From: Planctomycetota bacterium
GTDB lineage: Bacteria; Planctomycetota; Phycisphaerae; Phycisphaerales; SM1A02
DNA: 64,000 nt
Direction: 5' to 3'
Assembly: GCA_003671025.1 (NCBI GenBank)
Contig: QWPW01000014.1
Coordinates: 1 to 64,000 of the forward strand
Shown here: in pieces, positions 8,714 through 17,782 of the stretch
Layout: every line of letters starts with the position of its first letter
How positions within the stretch are numbered: position 1 is the first letter of the stretch
Made by a program: the position numbers and the translations under genes
The notes under the pieces: generated by a model
What the model was told of the DNA's origin: nothing
Seen by the model: the letters and a program-made list of their open reading frames with translations, nothing else
The model's database searches: none

Positions 8714-10237
8714 GTGACTCCCTCCGCCGTACCTTGCGCGCGGATATTTTTTGACGCGACACCAATGATCAATCCACTCCGCAACCACACCGCTTCGCAG
8801 TCACCGAGGCTCTCATCAGAGCCAACCACGCCACACGAAATCGTCTCCGCCAGCGGCCCAACTCGTCGCGGACCGACGGGCACTGGCGACGCCAATGGCG
8901 GCGGCAACGGCGCAGGCAATCGCGGTGGCGATGATTTCGCCGGCGGCACGGGCGGTGCTGGAGGCGGCGGCGGCGGCTTCCGTGGACGCAAGACCACGAC
9001 CTGCTCGTTCTGCGGCAAGACCAGTCGCGAAGTTGGCGCGATGGTTGAGGGTCCTGGCGATGTCTATATCTGCGCCAACTGCACCGATCTCTGCCAAAAT
9101 ATTTTCAAACAAGAGAAGCGTCGTGTTGCCGCAGCTCGTCCGCTGTTTGCCACGATTCCCGCGCCGCGACAGATCAAAGAGTTCCTCGATCAATACGTGA
9201 TTGGTCAAGATGGAGCCAAGCGCGCGCTCGCCGTTGCGGTGCACAATCACTACAAGCGACTCTCTACGGTCGAAGGCGAAGACAACGCGATCGAACTCGA
9301 TAAGTCGAACGTGTTGCTCATCGGTCCAACGGGAACTGGCAAGACGCTGCTCGCGAAAACGCTTGCGCGCATTCTCAATGTTCCCTTCGCGATTGGTGAT
9401 GCGACCACGCTCACCGAAGCGGGCTACGTCGGCGAAGACGTCGAGAACTTGTTGCTCAAGCTTTTGCAAGCTGCTGACTTTGATCTTGAAAACGCGCAGC
9501 GCGGAATCATCTACATCGATGAGATCGACAAGATCGGCAAGACTTCGCAGAACGTGTCGATCACGCGCGATGTCTCCGGCGAAGGCGTGCAGCAATCGTT
9601 GCTCAAGATGCTCGAAGGAACCGTGGCCAACGTTCCGCCACAAGGTGGACGCAAGCATCCTGAGCAGCAGTACATTCAGATGGACACGACGCACATCTTG
9701 TTTGTGTGCGGCGGTTCGTTTGTTGGTCTCGACGACATCGTTCGTAAGCGACTGGGCAAGAAGCGCATCGGATTCGGCTCGGATGTGAGCGAGGCGAAAT
9801 CGCGCGACGACACACTTCGGTCCGTGCTCGCGCAAGTACTTCCGCAAGACATCTTGCAGTTCGGCATGATTCCCGAGCTCGTCGGACGTCTGCCGATCCT
9901 GTGCCCGCTGATGCCGCTCGATCGTGAAGCGATGATCTCCATCCTCACCGAGCCCAAGAACGCCATCGTGCGCCAGTATCAGTACCTCTTCTCACTCGAA
10001 GGCGCGCGACTCGAGTTTTCGAGCGACGCGCTCATACTCATCGCTGAGCGAGCGTTGGCTCGAGAGACTGGCGCGCGTGCGTTGCGTGCCGTGATCGATG
10101 AGATCATGGTTCCGCACATGTATCACTTGCCCGACCTCGAGAATCGTGACGCGCTGTACACGCTCACGGCAGATGCGATTGAACACAAACTGCCGTTGGC
10201 GCAGTTCCTTACTCATCTCACGAAAGAGTCGGCGTGA
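8714..10237 (+). CDS. clpX: ClpX, ATP-binding unfoldase of the Clp protease
   Basis: AAA+ hexameric unfoldase that feeds substrates to ClpP. The C4 zinc-binding domain appears as CSFCGK...CANCTDLC. The ATPase has Walker A GPTGTGKT, pore-loop GYVGED, Walker [10 protein letters not shown] and a C-terminal small domain with the [13 protein letters not shown] sensor-2 region. At 507 aa it exceeds E. coli ClpX (424 aa), mainly through about 95 N-terminal residues including a Gly-rich stretch just before the zinc domain. The start is uncertain: GTG 8714 or ATG 8765, neither with a clear SD. A candidate TTGACG (8671) lies upstream with a weak -10. The stop overlaps the next gene's GTG (GTGA). Confidence 0.95.
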   Translation: MTPSAVPCARIFFDATPMINPLRNHTASQSPRLSSEPTTPHEIVSASGPTRRGPTGTGDANGGGNGAGNRGGDDFAGGTGGAGGGGGGFRGRKTTTCSFCGKTSREVGAMVEGPGDVYICANCTDLCQNIFKQEKRRVAAARPLFATIPAPRQIKEFLDQYVIGQDGAKRALAVAVHNHYKRLSTVEGEDNAIELDKSNVLLIGPTGTGKTLLAKTLARILNVPFAIGDATTLTEAGYVGEDVENLLLKLLQAADFDLENAQRGIIYIDEIDKIGKTSQNVSITRDVSGEGVQQSLLKMLEGTVANVPPQGGRKHPEQQYIQMDTTHILFVCGGSFVGLDDIVRKRLGKKRIGFGSDVSEAKSRDDTLRSVLAQVLPQDILQFGMIPELVGRLPILCPLMPLDREAMISILTEPKNAIVRQYQYLFSLEGARLEFSSDALILIAERALARETGARALRAVIDEIMVPHMYHLPDLENRDALYTLTADAIEHKLPLAQFLTHLTKESA

Positions 10238-10884
10238 GTGGCCAATCGCGCCCCGCACAGGAGTTTGCGCTCCGCGTGCATGGCGCGGATGCGGTGCGCG
10301 TGAATTGCGGCGACGAAATGCTGTACGACGCGTTGCGTCGCGGCGCGTTGGAAATCTCAGTGCGCGTCCCCTGTCCGATGGATCGCCTCGCGCCGTTGTG
10401 TGATCTGTTGTGGAACGCGCTTTCTCCGCGCGGACTGAGCTGGGTTGGGTTCTATCTCGAAGATTCCACCAGCCCCGTCGACGCGCGACCGACCAACGCC
10501 GGTGACCTCGATCAAACCAGCCCCTCGCCGCGTGGCGAGCTTCACTTGAGCGCTCGTCGCGATACCCCCGCGTGCTCGCCCATCGGTTTGCAAGGCGTCT
10601 GCGGTCAGAGCTTTCTCGAGGAATCCGTGCGCTTGGTGGAGGATGTCGCGTTGCTAGGCAGCAACTACATTGCGTGCGATCCTCGCGACGCGTCCGAGGT
10701 CGTGATCCCGATTTATCGCCACAACATCCGCTGGGGAGTGCTTGACGCCGACAGTCACCGAGTCGCGTGCTTCGGTCCCGGCGACGTCGCTGGTTTGTGC
10801 GGAGTTCTTCGCGCGGCGGGTCTGCTCGAGCGCGACCTTCCTCTGCGCAGCGACCGCTTGCAGCGAACGGGACAAACGCTATAG
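10234..10884 (+). CDS. GAF-domain protein, probable free methionine-(R)-sulfoxide reductase
   Basis: Resembles the fRMsr (MsrC/YebR) family, which reduces free Met-(R)-O through a GAF fold. The match rests on the spaced elements ACSPIG, GVCG, YIACD, SEVVIPI and GVLDADS. All three cysteines used by that family are present at about residues 114, 123 and 148. At 216 aa it is longer than the usual 150-180 because of an N-terminal extension and a variable insert (about 78-112). Starts with GTG inside the clpX stop, implying translational coupling. Its end overlaps the rpmB promoter. Enzyme activity is inferred from the conserved cysteines; a sensory GAF protein is the alternative. Confidence 0.72.
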   Translation: MSGQSRPAQEFALRVHGADAVRVNCGDEMLYDALRRGALEISVRVPCPMDRLAPLCDLLWNALSPRGLSWVGFYLEDSTSPVDARPTNAGDLDQTSPSPRGELHLSARRDTPACSPIGLQGVCGQSFLEESVRLVEDVALLGSNYIACDPRDASEVVIPIYRHNIRWGVLDADSHRVACFGPGDVAGLCGVLRAAGLLERDLPLRSDRLQRTGQTL

Positions 10885-10885
10885 T
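10858..10885 (+). promoter_or_regulatory. Sigma70-type promoter of rpmB
   Basis: TTGCAG (10858-10863), 16-nt spacer, TATAGT (10880-10885). The -10 overlaps the stop codon of the fRMsr-like gene. Predicted mRNA 5' end lies about 40 nt before the rpmB ATG. Confidence 0.7.
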
Positions 10886-10930
10886 GCGCGGCTCGCTCGA
10901 GATCGAGCGCTTGAACCACGAGAAACTACT

Positions 10931-11209
10931 ATGCCACGCGTTTGCCATTTTTCCGGTGCGTCTACTTCTTCAGGTTGGATTTGCAAGTATCGCGGTAAAG
11001 CGAAGTACCTCGGCGGCGTCGGTATCAAGACCACGTCGCGTAAGAAGCGCACTTTCATGCCCAATCTGCAGAATGTCACGACGATGATCGATGGCACGCC
11101 GACTCGCATCAAAGCATCGACGCGCGCAATCAAAGAAGGTCTGGTCGTGAAGCCAATCAAGCGCAAGTACGCGTACACGCGGCGCCTGAAGGCCGGCGAG
11201 CTCGTCTGA
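10931..11209 (+). CDS. rpmB: Ribosomal protein L28 (bL28)
   Basis: Large-subunit protein. The 92-aa product begins MPRVCHFSG, the typical L28 opening, has a long basic insert GKAKYLGGVGIK, then the PNLQNV signature and a basic C-terminal region KPIKRKYAY. It is longer than enteric L28 (about 78 aa), as I recall for planctomycetal versions. The frame is open far upstream inside the previous gene, but homology and promoter position fix the ATG at 10931. It has its own promoter and terminator, so it is monocistronic; the usual partner rpmG is not adjacent. Confidence 0.92.
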   Translation: MPRVCHFSGASTSSGWICKYRGKAKYLGGVGIKTTSRKKRTFMPNLQNVTTMIDGTPTRIKASTRAIKEGLVVKPIKRKYAYTRRLKAGELV

Positions 11210-11298
11210 GTTCGCTGGAGCTGGACTCGAGATTGCGGAGAGAACTCGCTTGAGTTCCTGACGCGAAGGCAAGTTCATCCGCCACTCAAAATAATCGT

Positions 11299-11333
11299 CG
11301 GACTGCGGCCAACGCCGCGGTCCGCGTTTTTTT
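11299..11333 (+). terminator. Rho-independent terminator after rpmB
   Basis: 10-bp stem with one G-U pair (11299-11308 with 11315-11324), 6-nt loop, then CG and seven T (11327-11333). It lies 90 bp after the rpmB stop. Confidence 0.88.
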
Positions 11334-11441
11334 GTTCCGCGAAGCTCGAGAACGGCCAATAGCCGGACGGGGTCGTCCAGAGTAAGGCGCAACGGAAGCG
11401 CGCGCTGCGTTTGACCTCGCGCGCGTTCTTCGCGCTTCCCA

Positions 11442-11459
11442 CGAAAAATATATTTTTCG
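11442..11459. repeat. 18-bp AT-rich perfect palindrome
   Basis: CGAAAAATATATTTTTCG equals its own reverse complement. It stands out as 78% AT inside a GC-rich, gene-free stretch between rpmB and dnaG. It lies about 85 bp before the -35 of the candidate promoter at 11544, a position compatible with a regulator-binding site, but no family can be named. Confidence 0.6.
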
Positions 11460-11543
11460 AAATTTACTTGGGTTCATCGCGCGAGCGAACCCTCTCACTT
11501 TTAGAAATCGAGAAGAAATCAGAAGCGTTTTAACACGATCTGA

Positions 11544-11571
11544 TTGACCAAGCCCGATCTTGGGGTACTCT
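11544..11571 (+). promoter_or_regulatory. Sigma70-type promoter reading toward dnaG
   Basis: TTGACC (11544-11549), 16-nt spacer, TACTCT (11566-11571). A transcript starting near 11578 would run about 450 nt before the dnaG ATG. The architecture matches the tRNA promoters in this window. Confidence 0.6.
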
Positions 11572-12026
11572 CTGCGACGGCAGACAACCCGTTCGATGCT
11601 CCGCCGAGTGCGGGCCGAACACTTCTCCGACTGCCAAACATCCTCATTTTCCGTCGTATTCGCAGCGCGAAGATTTGTTCTCGTCGTGAATGGAAAAACC
11701 AGTGAAGCAATTCGCCGCGTCCGCGGTTGTGTATTGCTTCGCGCCGCCATTTGTCGGTGGCGTCGGAGCGTCGTTACAGCGCGCCGAAGGCTCAAGTTGG
11801 ATGAGCCAGAGACTGTGTGAGTGATGAGTCAGAGACTGTGTGAGTCATGTGTGAGTCATGTGTTGGATGGATTAGAAGACCGCCGAGGAGCGTGAAACGC
11901 GCCTTCCCATGCGGTCAGCCTACTGACAGAGTTCGAGAGCAAACGTTCACTCAATCCGTACAGAAACCTGCGTGCAAACGCCGCAATCAGCAACGCACCG
12001 CAGACCTTCACTTTCAACACCTGCTC
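11572..12026 (+). other. Long structured leader or small RNA region before dnaG
   Basis: Together with 11334-11543 this is an 800-bp gap between rpmB and dnaG with no convincing protein. Small open frames here are Arg/Ser-rich and look like noise. Features seen: a hairpin 11704-11740 (8-bp outer stem GAAGCAAT/ATTGCTTC with inner CCGCG/CGCGG), a hairpin GGCTCA/TGAGCC (11789-11794 with 11802-11807), and short tandem repeats at 11801-11861. It could be a long 5' untranslated leader for dnaG-rpoD or an independent small RNA. It does not match RNase P, tmRNA or SRP RNA hallmarks that I know. Confidence 0.4.
11801..11861. repeat. Short tandem direct repeats
   Basis: A 22-bp unit (11801-11822) recurs at 11824-11845 with one C/T difference. 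An 11-bp unit GTGAGTCATGT then recurs at 11840-11850 and 11851-11861. The 11- and 23-bp spacing is close to one and two helical turns. Located about 170 bp before the dnaG start. Confidence 0.75.
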
Positions 12027-14345
12027 ATGACCTTCGCCGCCACCAACTCTGACCGCGACCGCGTACTCGCCGCGACTGACATCCTGTCCGTCATCGGCGA
12101 AGTCATTGCATTGCGGCCCAAGGGAAATGAGCACCAAGGCTTGTGCCCGTTTCACGAAGATGGCTCACCTTCATTTTCGGTGGTGACACACAAGTCGAGC
12201 TACGGCGGCGGCGGCGGCTTCTACAACTGCTTCGCCTGTCCGACGAGTGGCAACGTGATCGACTTCGTCATGGCGTTTCATCGCATGTCCTTTCGCGAGG
12301 CGTTGGTGTATCTCGCCGAGCGCGCCAAGATCGAGCTCACGCCTTTTCGCGGACATCGCGAAGCGCGCGTTCCTGGTGAGCCGACGCCTGAAGACGTCCT
12401 GATCGCCAATGGCCTCGCCCGCAATTTTTACCGTCGAGTGTTTGAAGACACCTCCGCTACCGCAAACACCGCGGGCGTGAAGGCGCGCGCCGAAGTTGAG
12501 CGTCGCGGATTCTCCGAGACCACCATCGAAGAGTTCCAGATCGGTGCGGCGCACGCGGACTACGACCGATTGGCGCGCTGGGTGCAACGCAACCTCGAAC
12601 AGCACACGCCCGACTTTCCATCGTTGCAAACGTTTGTGCTCGCGGGATTGATTCGCGCCTCGCAATCGGGCAGCGGATACCACGATTTCCTGCGCAATCG
12701 TCTGGTGTTTCCCATCTGCGACGATCTCAATCGCGTCATCGCATTCGGTGCGCGCAAGCTCGACGATGATCAGCAACCGAAGTATCTCAACAGCCCAGAG
12801 ACTCCTGTGTTTCACAAGTCTCGCGCGTTGTATGGCATCAATCGCGCCAAGCGAGCAATCATCGCCTCCAAGCAGGCGATCGTCACCGAAGGCTACACCG
12901 ATGTCATCGCGTGTCATCGTGCGGGCGTGACCAATGCGGTCGCAACGTTGGGCACTGCGCTCACGCGCGAACATGCGCGACGGTTGAGTTTGCTCACCAA
13001 GAACGTCGTCTTGCTCTTTGATGGCGATCAAGCCGGACAACGCGCAGCTGATCGCGCTGTGGAGATCTTCTTTTCCGAAGCGATCGACATCAAGATTTGC
13101 GTGCTCCCGGACAATCTCGATCCCGACGATTTGCTGCGCCAAGAGGACGGTGTCAGGCGTTTCCGCGAAGCACTCGACAATGCGGTCGACGCGTTGCCCT
13201 TCATGACCTCACGTCTTCAGGCGCAGCTGAAGGGCGCGGGCATTTCGAATCGCCAAGAGATCATCCAGAAGACGATCACGAAGTTTCTCGACCTCGGCAT
13301 CAACACGATGAGCAGCTTGCGCCGGCAGCTGGTGATGCAGTCGCTCGCCGAGCTCTTCCGCGTCAACGTCTACGACCTCGAAACTGAGCTGCAGCGCGCC
13401 GCCGCGACAATGCGCAAACCGTCGCCGGCAAATGATTCGGCCGTTGGAGCGCCCGAACACGCGCGCAACAGCGTTGTGGAGGTCCCGTTGAACCTGCGAG
13501 GCAACGCTGGACAAACTGCTGGCCCGCGTGGTGCCGGCCCGCTCGGCGTCTCGCGCGGGTCTTTCCGAGCCGCTCAGATCGCCGCCGAGAATCGGCTGCT
13601 CGCCGTGTTATGCCTCAACCCCGCATTGATCGCCGTCGCCGTGCCCATTGAGGGCGACGCACCGCTTGCGCTCAGCGAGGCAATGACCCCGCAAATGTTT
13701 GCGGACGAGGGACATTTCGCAATTTTTGCGGCAATCCGAAACGCGCATGAGGATGGACGCGTACTTACATTTGAACAATTGCTCGGCGACCTTGGCACGC
13801 CAAGCCTCAAACATCTAGCATCAAACCTTTATCGGTTTGGGGTCCAAGCGGTCGATGCCGCTGCAGTTCAAACTGGCGGCACCTCTGCGAGTTCGAATCC
13901 GGCGACCGAGTTGATCGTGAGTTGGAAAGATCTCGAGAGTCTCGCTCGGCGTGAGCGATTTAGGAATCCAGAACTCGGTTTTTTTGGGGGGGCGACCATC
14001 ACGTCGCGTCATGTTTCATCGCCCGAATCAGTAGCACCCGCTTCCGAATCATCTCTCGACGCAGCCGCCGAGGCCGAATCAAGACTGAATTCGCCAAGCG
14101 ACGCATCCGTCGGGTCACCGCTTGGCACGTCAGACAGCTCATCACCGAATACACCCGCCGATCAATCAGACCAAACTTCAGACAATTCAACTCAATTCCC
14201 ACCAGCGGGACCACTCGGTCCTGCCGACGCCTTGGCCCGAATCGCGCAGTCGCGCCTTCGCGGACATGACGCCGCAGCAATGAATCCTAACTTCCGTCGT
14301 CGGCCCTCCGCCCCTTCGGAAACAAGCCGGAGCAACACACCGTGA
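12027..14345 (+). CDS. dnaG: DNA primase DnaG
   Basis: Makes RNA primers at replication forks. The N-terminal CHC2-type zinc domain shows CPFH (near residue 40) and FYNCFAC (near 70), followed by the RNA polymerase core with Toprim motifs EGYTDV (about 287) and DGDQAGQRA (about 331). A helical DnaB-interacting region follows and the C-terminus is a long Ser/Thr/Ala-rich low-complexity tail. At 772 aa it is longer than E. coli DnaG (581), mainly from that tail. The frame is open to 11847, but homology starts at the ATG at 12027. The stop overlaps the rpoD GTG (GTGA), giving the classic dnaG-rpoD coupling without rpsU upstream. Confidence 0.95.
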   Translation: MTFAATNSDRDRVLAATDILSVIGEVIALRPKGNEHQGLCPFHEDGSPSFSVVTHKSSYGGGGGFYNCFACPTSGNVIDFVMAFHRMSFREALVYLAERAKIELTPFRGHREARVPGEPTPEDVLIANGLARNFYRRVFEDTSATANTAGVKARAEVERRGFSETTIEEFQIGAAHADYDRLARWVQRNLEQHTPDFPSLQTFVLAGLIRASQSGSGYHDFLRNRLVFPICDDLNRVIAFGARKLDDDQQPKYLNSPETPVFHKSRALYGINRAKRAIIASKQAIVTEGYTDVIACHRAGVTNAVATLGTALTREHARRLSLLTKNVVLLFDGDQAGQRAADRAVEIFFSEAIDIKICVLPDNLDPDDLLRQEDGVRRFREALDNAVDALPFMTSRLQAQLKGAGISNRQEIIQKTITKFLDLGINTMSSLRRQLVMQSLAELFRVNVYDLETELQRAAATMRKPSPANDSAVGAPEHARNSVVEVPLNLRGNAGQTAGPRGAGPLGVSRGSFRAAQIAAENRLLAVLCLNPALIAVAVPIEGDAPLALSEAMTPQMFADEGHFAIFAAIRNAHEDGRVLTFEQLLGDLGTPSLKHLASNLYRFGVQAVDAAAVQTGGTSASSNPATELIVSWKDLESLARRERFRNPELGFFGGATITSRHVSSPESVAPASESSLDAAAEAESRLNSPSDASVGSPLGTSDSSSPNTPADQSDQTSDNSTQFPPAGPLGPADALARIAQSRLRGHDAAAMNPNFRRRPSAPSETSRSNTP

Positions 14346-16288
14346 GTATGTCACTCGAGTCACTTGACCTCATTTCGCCCGTTCTGCGCCTGCTCGTGGA
14401 GCAGGGCATTAGCCGTCGATGGATTAGCTACGAAGAGCTCAATACTTGCTTGCCTGACGAGTTCGTTGATCCCGAAAAGATCGACGAATTGCTGGTATTC
14501 ATGGGTGAGCACTCCATCGAGATGGTGGATGAAGTCGAGCTTCGACGTAACGGGTGGAAGCCGTTCATCCAGCCGCTGCAGACCAATCTGAAGTTTCAGC
14601 GCGACGATCCCAAGCGTGGTTCGCGCTCGGACTCTGGTCACTCAGGTCCGTCGCAACCTTCGTCGGCGGCACTCGCTGCGGCCGAGCTTGAGATCAAGAA
14701 GAACAAGCGCAAGAAGAAGGCCGCTGACGGGGAAGCCAAGGGCGAAGAAGAGGGACCAGATCCCGATGACTTCGACGTTGAGGAGGACATTCTCGACGAC
14801 AGCGAAATGCAGGCGGCCGTCGAGAAGGCGCTCGCCGAGCAAGGCTCGAAGCGCATTGACGATCCGATTCGCATGTACCTCACGCAGATGGGCACGATCC
14901 CGCTGCTGACACGCGAAGAAGAAATCCGTCTGGCCAAGAAGATCGAAACCACGCGCATGATCTTCCGCCGCAAGGTGCTCGAGAGCGATTACGCGGCGGG
15001 CGAAGCGGTCAAGATCCTGCGCGACGTGCATGCTCAGAAGTTGCCCTTTGATCGCACCATGCGCATCAGCACGGCCGAGCCGCACGCGAAGCAGAAGATT
15101 GAGCAACGCATTCCCGCGAACCTCCCCACGATCGAGCGCTTGCTCAAGAGCAATCTCGCGGCGTGGGAGCAACTCGAAGCGGGCGGTTTGTCGGTGACTG
15201 CGAAGACGCAGCTGCAGCGCGAAATCAGTTTGCGTCGCCGTCGCATCGGCACGCTGCTTGAGGAATGCTGTCTGCGCACGGGACGCATCATTCCGCTTCA
15301 TCGCAAGCTCTTGGGCATCGTGTCCAAGATGCGTGAGATGCAGCGCAACCTCATCAAGGCTGACAAACATCCGGATCGTTACGACCCCGAAGATGTCTAT
15401 GTCATGCAAGAAGAGTTCGATGGACTGCGCAACTTGGTGCTTGAACCAATGGACGAGTTTGAGCGTCGCATGCGCGACATCATGCGCGTCTTCGGCGAGT
15501 ACGAACAAGCCAAGCGCGATCTTTCCGGCGGCAACTTGCGTCTGGTGGTTTCGATTGCCAAGAAGTATCGCAATCGTGGACTTCCCTTCCTCGACATCAT
15601 CCAGGAAGGCAACACTGGTTTGATGCGCGCGGTCGACAAGTACGAATACAAGCGCGGCTACAAATTCTCGACCTACGCCACGTGGTGGATTCGTCAAGCG
15701 ATCACCCGTGCCATCGCGGATCACGCACGCACGATTCGCGTGCCCGTGCACATGATCGAGACGATGTCCAAACTGCGCAATATCCAGAAGGCGTTGCTGC
15801 AAGAGTTGGGTCGCGAGCCGACCATCGAAGAGATCGCCATCAAGGCGAAGATGCCCATCGAAGAGACGCGTCGCGTGATGAAGATCTCGCGCCATCCGAT
15901 CTCGTTGGATCGTCCGGTGGGCGAGAGCGAAGATTCACACTTCGGCGATTTCATCGAAGACGAGCGTCAAGCAAGTCCATCCGATGCGGCGACGAGCGAC
16001 ATGCTTCGTCAACGCATCAACGATGTGCTTAAGACGCTGACCTATCGCGAGCGTGAGATTCTCAAGCTGCGCTACGGAATTGGCGACGGGTACACCTACA
16101 CGCTTGAGGAAGTCGGTCGCATCTTCAAGGTCACGCGCGAGCGCGTGCGCCAAGTGGAGTCGAAGGCGATTCGCAAGTTGCAGCACCCTGTGCGTCGTCA
16201 GCGTTTGGCCAGCTTTTTGCCCGGCCATCTCGCCGATCTCGAAAGCGAACCAGAAGCCGAGCAGGAAATCGCCAGCGCCGATGAATGA
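14342..16288 (+). CDS. rpoD: Primary sigma factor RpoD (sigma70/SigA)
   Basis: Housekeeping sigma factor, 648 aa. Region 1.1-like N-terminus, then an acidic and Lys-rich linker (about residues 95-160). Region 1.2 contains [22 protein letters not shown] non-conserved region lies between 1.2 and 2. Regions 2.1-2.4 include [12 protein letters not shown], the [19 protein letters not shown] segment and [13 protein letters not shown]. Regions 3 and 4.2 ([20 protein letters not shown]) complete the protein. Region 2.4/4.2 identity agrees with the TTGNNN/TATACT-like promoters seen here. Starts with GTG overlapping the dnaG stop; ATG 14348 is the alternative. Ends at a strong terminator. Confidence 0.97.
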   Translation: MSMSLESLDLISPVLRLLVEQGISRRWISYEELNTCLPDEFVDPEKIDELLVFMGEHSIEMVDEVELRRNGWKPFIQPLQTNLKFQRDDPKRGSRSDSGHSGPSQPSSAALAAAELEIKKNKRKKKAADGEAKGEEEGPDPDDFDVEEDILDDSEMQAAVEKALAEQGSKRIDDPIRMYLTQMGTIPLLTREEEIRLAKKIETTRMIFRRKVLESDYAAGEAVKILRDVHAQKLPFDRTMRISTAEPHAKQKIEQRIPANLPTIERLLKSNLAAWEQLEAGGLSVTAKTQLQREISLRRRRIGTLLEECCLRTGRIIPLHRKLLGIVSKMREMQRNLIKADKHPDRYDPEDVYVMQEEFDGLRNLVLEPMDEFERRMRDIMRVFGEYEQAKRDLSGGNLRLVVSIAKKYRNRGLPFLDIIQEGNTGLMRAVDKYEYKRGYKFSTYATWWIRQAITRAIADHARTIRVPVHMIETMSKLRNIQKALLQELGREPTIEEIAIKAKMPIEETRRVMKISRHPISLDRPVGESEDSHFGDFIEDERQASPSDAATSDMLRQRINDVLKTLTYREREILKLRYGIGDGYTYTLEEVGRIFKVTRERVRQVESKAIRKLQHPVRRQRLASFLPGHLADLESEPEAEQEIASADE

Positions 16289-16345
16289 GCGCGTGCGCGA
16301 GTGAGCGCGAACAGATCGCGACAAACCTAGCGCAAGACAAAAATC

Positions 16346-16385
16346 AAGACGGCTCGCGGAACTTCCGCGAGCCGTCTTTGTTTTT
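16346..16385. terminator. Bidirectional terminator between rpoD and WXG100-like gene
   Basis: 15-bp perfect stem (16346-16360 with 16364-16378), 3-nt loop, followed by TTTGTTTTT on the plus strand and preceded by an A-rich run (16338-16343). It can therefore serve rpoD and possibly the convergent gene at 16448. Confidence 0.88.
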
Positions 16386-16447
16386 CGACTGGATTGGTTC
16401 GCGATCCCGTCGCCGGTCGCGGACAACCACTCGGTCATCGCGTGCGA

Positions 16448-16720
16448 TCAACGCTGCTTGAGGTATTCCTCGAGCCGCTCTGCCTTGCGCACGAGGAACG
16501 GAACATGCTGCTCCGAGACGCGGATGAACTTGACCAGCACCTTCATGGTCTGATCAAACTCTTCGGCGAACTTCTGTTGTTCTTGATCTTTCCAAGTGCC
16601 TTGGAGGGATCCCAGCTTCGCGCCCATCGCGCTCACTTGCCCTTGAAGTTCGGCATTGAAGCGATGAAGGTCCTGTGCAAAGCGGCGGAGTTCGAGTGGG
16701 TCTGCAATTGCCTTAGCCAT
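16448..16720 (-). CDS. WXG100-like (ESAT-6-like) small helical protein
   Basis: 90-aa all-helical protein resembling the WXG100 superfamily of small type VII secretion substrates. Helix one spans about residues 8-38. A turn has GTWKDQ with Trp at about 43, followed by helix two with QQKFAEEF and a downstream Leu/Phe pattern. The classical W-x-G is replaced by W-K-D, which some distant members tolerate. No signal peptide. A TACACT box ends 6 nt before the ATG, so the mRNA may be near-leaderless. Lies 91 bp downstream of the 75-aa gene on the same strand. No EccC/FtsK-type ATPase is in this window, so a secretion role is inference only. Confidence 0.6.
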   Translation of the reverse strand: MAKAIADPLELRRFAQDLHRFNAELQGQVSAMGAKLGSLQGTWKDQEQQKFAEEFDQTMKVLVKFIRVSEQHVPFLVRKAERLEEYLKQR

Positions 16721-16811
16721 GCTGCAAGTGTACGGGATCGTCTTGACGCGATCGAGACGACTCGATGAGCAGCACTGCTCGATCTACACGCGGCGAAAAT
16801 CTGCGTTGGCT

Positions 16812-17039
16812 CTATCGTTGGCTATCGTCGCTGCACTCGCTGCGTACACGATTGAGTACGTCGTTCATCGAATCGAGTGCATTCATCGCCGCGCGTAACT
16901 GCTTGTCGATCGGCAGCACCGAGCGCTCTTCGAACGTGCGCGACAAATCATCGCGCCACACTTGCGAGACGTTGAACCACGCCTTGAGCATGTCGCGGTG
17001 CGCCGCATTCATGCGCGCCTTGGCGTCGGGCAAACTCAT
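16812..17039 (-). CDS. Small helical protein, possible divergent WXG-like partner
   Basis: 75 aa, soluble, predicted helical hairpin; unrecognised family. The centre has VWRDDLSRTFEER, which resembles the W-(K/R)-D-x(4-5)-F-x-E pattern of the neighbouring 90-aa WXG100-like protein, so the two could be remote paralogues forming a heterodimer. Its ATG overlaps the stop of the upstream 248-aa gene (ATGA), so the pair is translationally coupled. The coupling supports reality despite the small size. Confidence 0.6.
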   Translation of the reverse strand: MSLPDAKARMNAAHRDMLKAWFNVSQVWRDDLSRTFEERSVLPIDKQLRAAMNALDSMNDVLNRVRSECSDDSQR

Positions 17040-17782
17040 GGTGTTACTCCTCCGTCTTGCGTTCCTGGCGCGTTGGCGTCGGCTTGCGCGGGAGCGTTGT
17101 GCTGTGGGAGCGCGTGCTCTGTCTTCACCGCGCGCAGCGCCGCGTCTCGTGCTGCCGTGAGAACACGTTCGTCTGCTTGTAAGACTTCGGCGGCGGCGAG
17201 ATCCTGCAGTTCTTCGGCGGCGGTACGTAACTCTCCTGAGCGACGCATCGAAGCGACGTTGCCACGCGCGCGATCAAGCTGCTCGCCCAGCGTGACGTTT
17301 GGTGTCGCGAGATACGCCTCCAACGCGAGCGCCATGTTGCGCAACAACTGAATCGCCTCAGGCAAATCGCGATCGATCAAACTCGCCATGGGCGACATAT
17401 GGCTCTTGTACAGCGAGACCTCGCGCTCGAGCGTCATCAACCAACGCCGCGTCTTGTCGAAGCGCTCGCGCGCATCTTCGACTCGCGCCTTCGCTCGCCC
17501 CACCGCTTTCTTCTCATCGATGGTCGATGGCCGCTGCCCCGTGCCCATCGTTTGCATCTCTTTGCGAAAGAGCGCGGCCTTGGTCGAGGTGAGTTCTTCG
17601 TCGAGGCGAGGAACCGCACGTTTCCAATGCAGCATGCGATCGCGCTCGAGCCAAACAAATGTCGACTTCACATCGGAGTCAGCCTCGGCGACTGCCACGC
17701 CGAGCTCCTCGCGAAAGCGAATCAGCGCGCGACGGAACTCGTCGAGTGCGCCGATGTCTGTGATGTTTGCCGGACCGCTCAT
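17036..17782 (-). CDS. Hypothetical coiled-coil protein linked to WXG-like cluster
   Basis: 248 aa, no signal peptide or membrane segment. Residues about 10-200 are rich in Glu/Arg/Lys/Ala with heptad-like leucines, so mostly alpha-helical and probably coiled coil. A tryptophan-bearing hairpin (FVWLERDRMLHWKR) lies near residue 42. The C-terminal 40 residues are Ala/Pro/Gln-rich and disordered. Its ATG shares one base with the stop of the upstream MFS gene (TGATG), and its own stop overlaps the next gene (ATGA). Function not recognised. The coupling suggests it is made in step with the transporter and the 75-aa protein. Confidence 0.65.
   Translation of the reverse strand: MSGPANITDIGALDEFRRALIRFREELGVAVAEADSDVKSTFVWLERDRMLHWKRAVPRLDEELTSTKAALFRKEMQTMGTGQRPSTIDEKKAVGRAKARVEDARERFDKTRRWLMTLEREVSLYKSHMSPMASLIDRDLPEAIQLLRNMALALEAYLATPNVTLGEQLDRARGNVASMRRSGELRTAAEELQDLAAAEVLQADERVLTAARDAALRAVKTEHALPQHNAPAQADANAPGTQDGGVTP

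Noticed and set aside
11286-11795. 169-aa minus-strand frame in the rpmB-dnaG gap
   Set aside because: Arg/Ser-rich without motifs and runs against the predicted promoter and through the rpmB terminator; probably not coding.
11572-12026. RNase P RNA, tmRNA or SRP RNA gene
   Set aside because: None of the hallmark conserved segments of these RNAs is visible.
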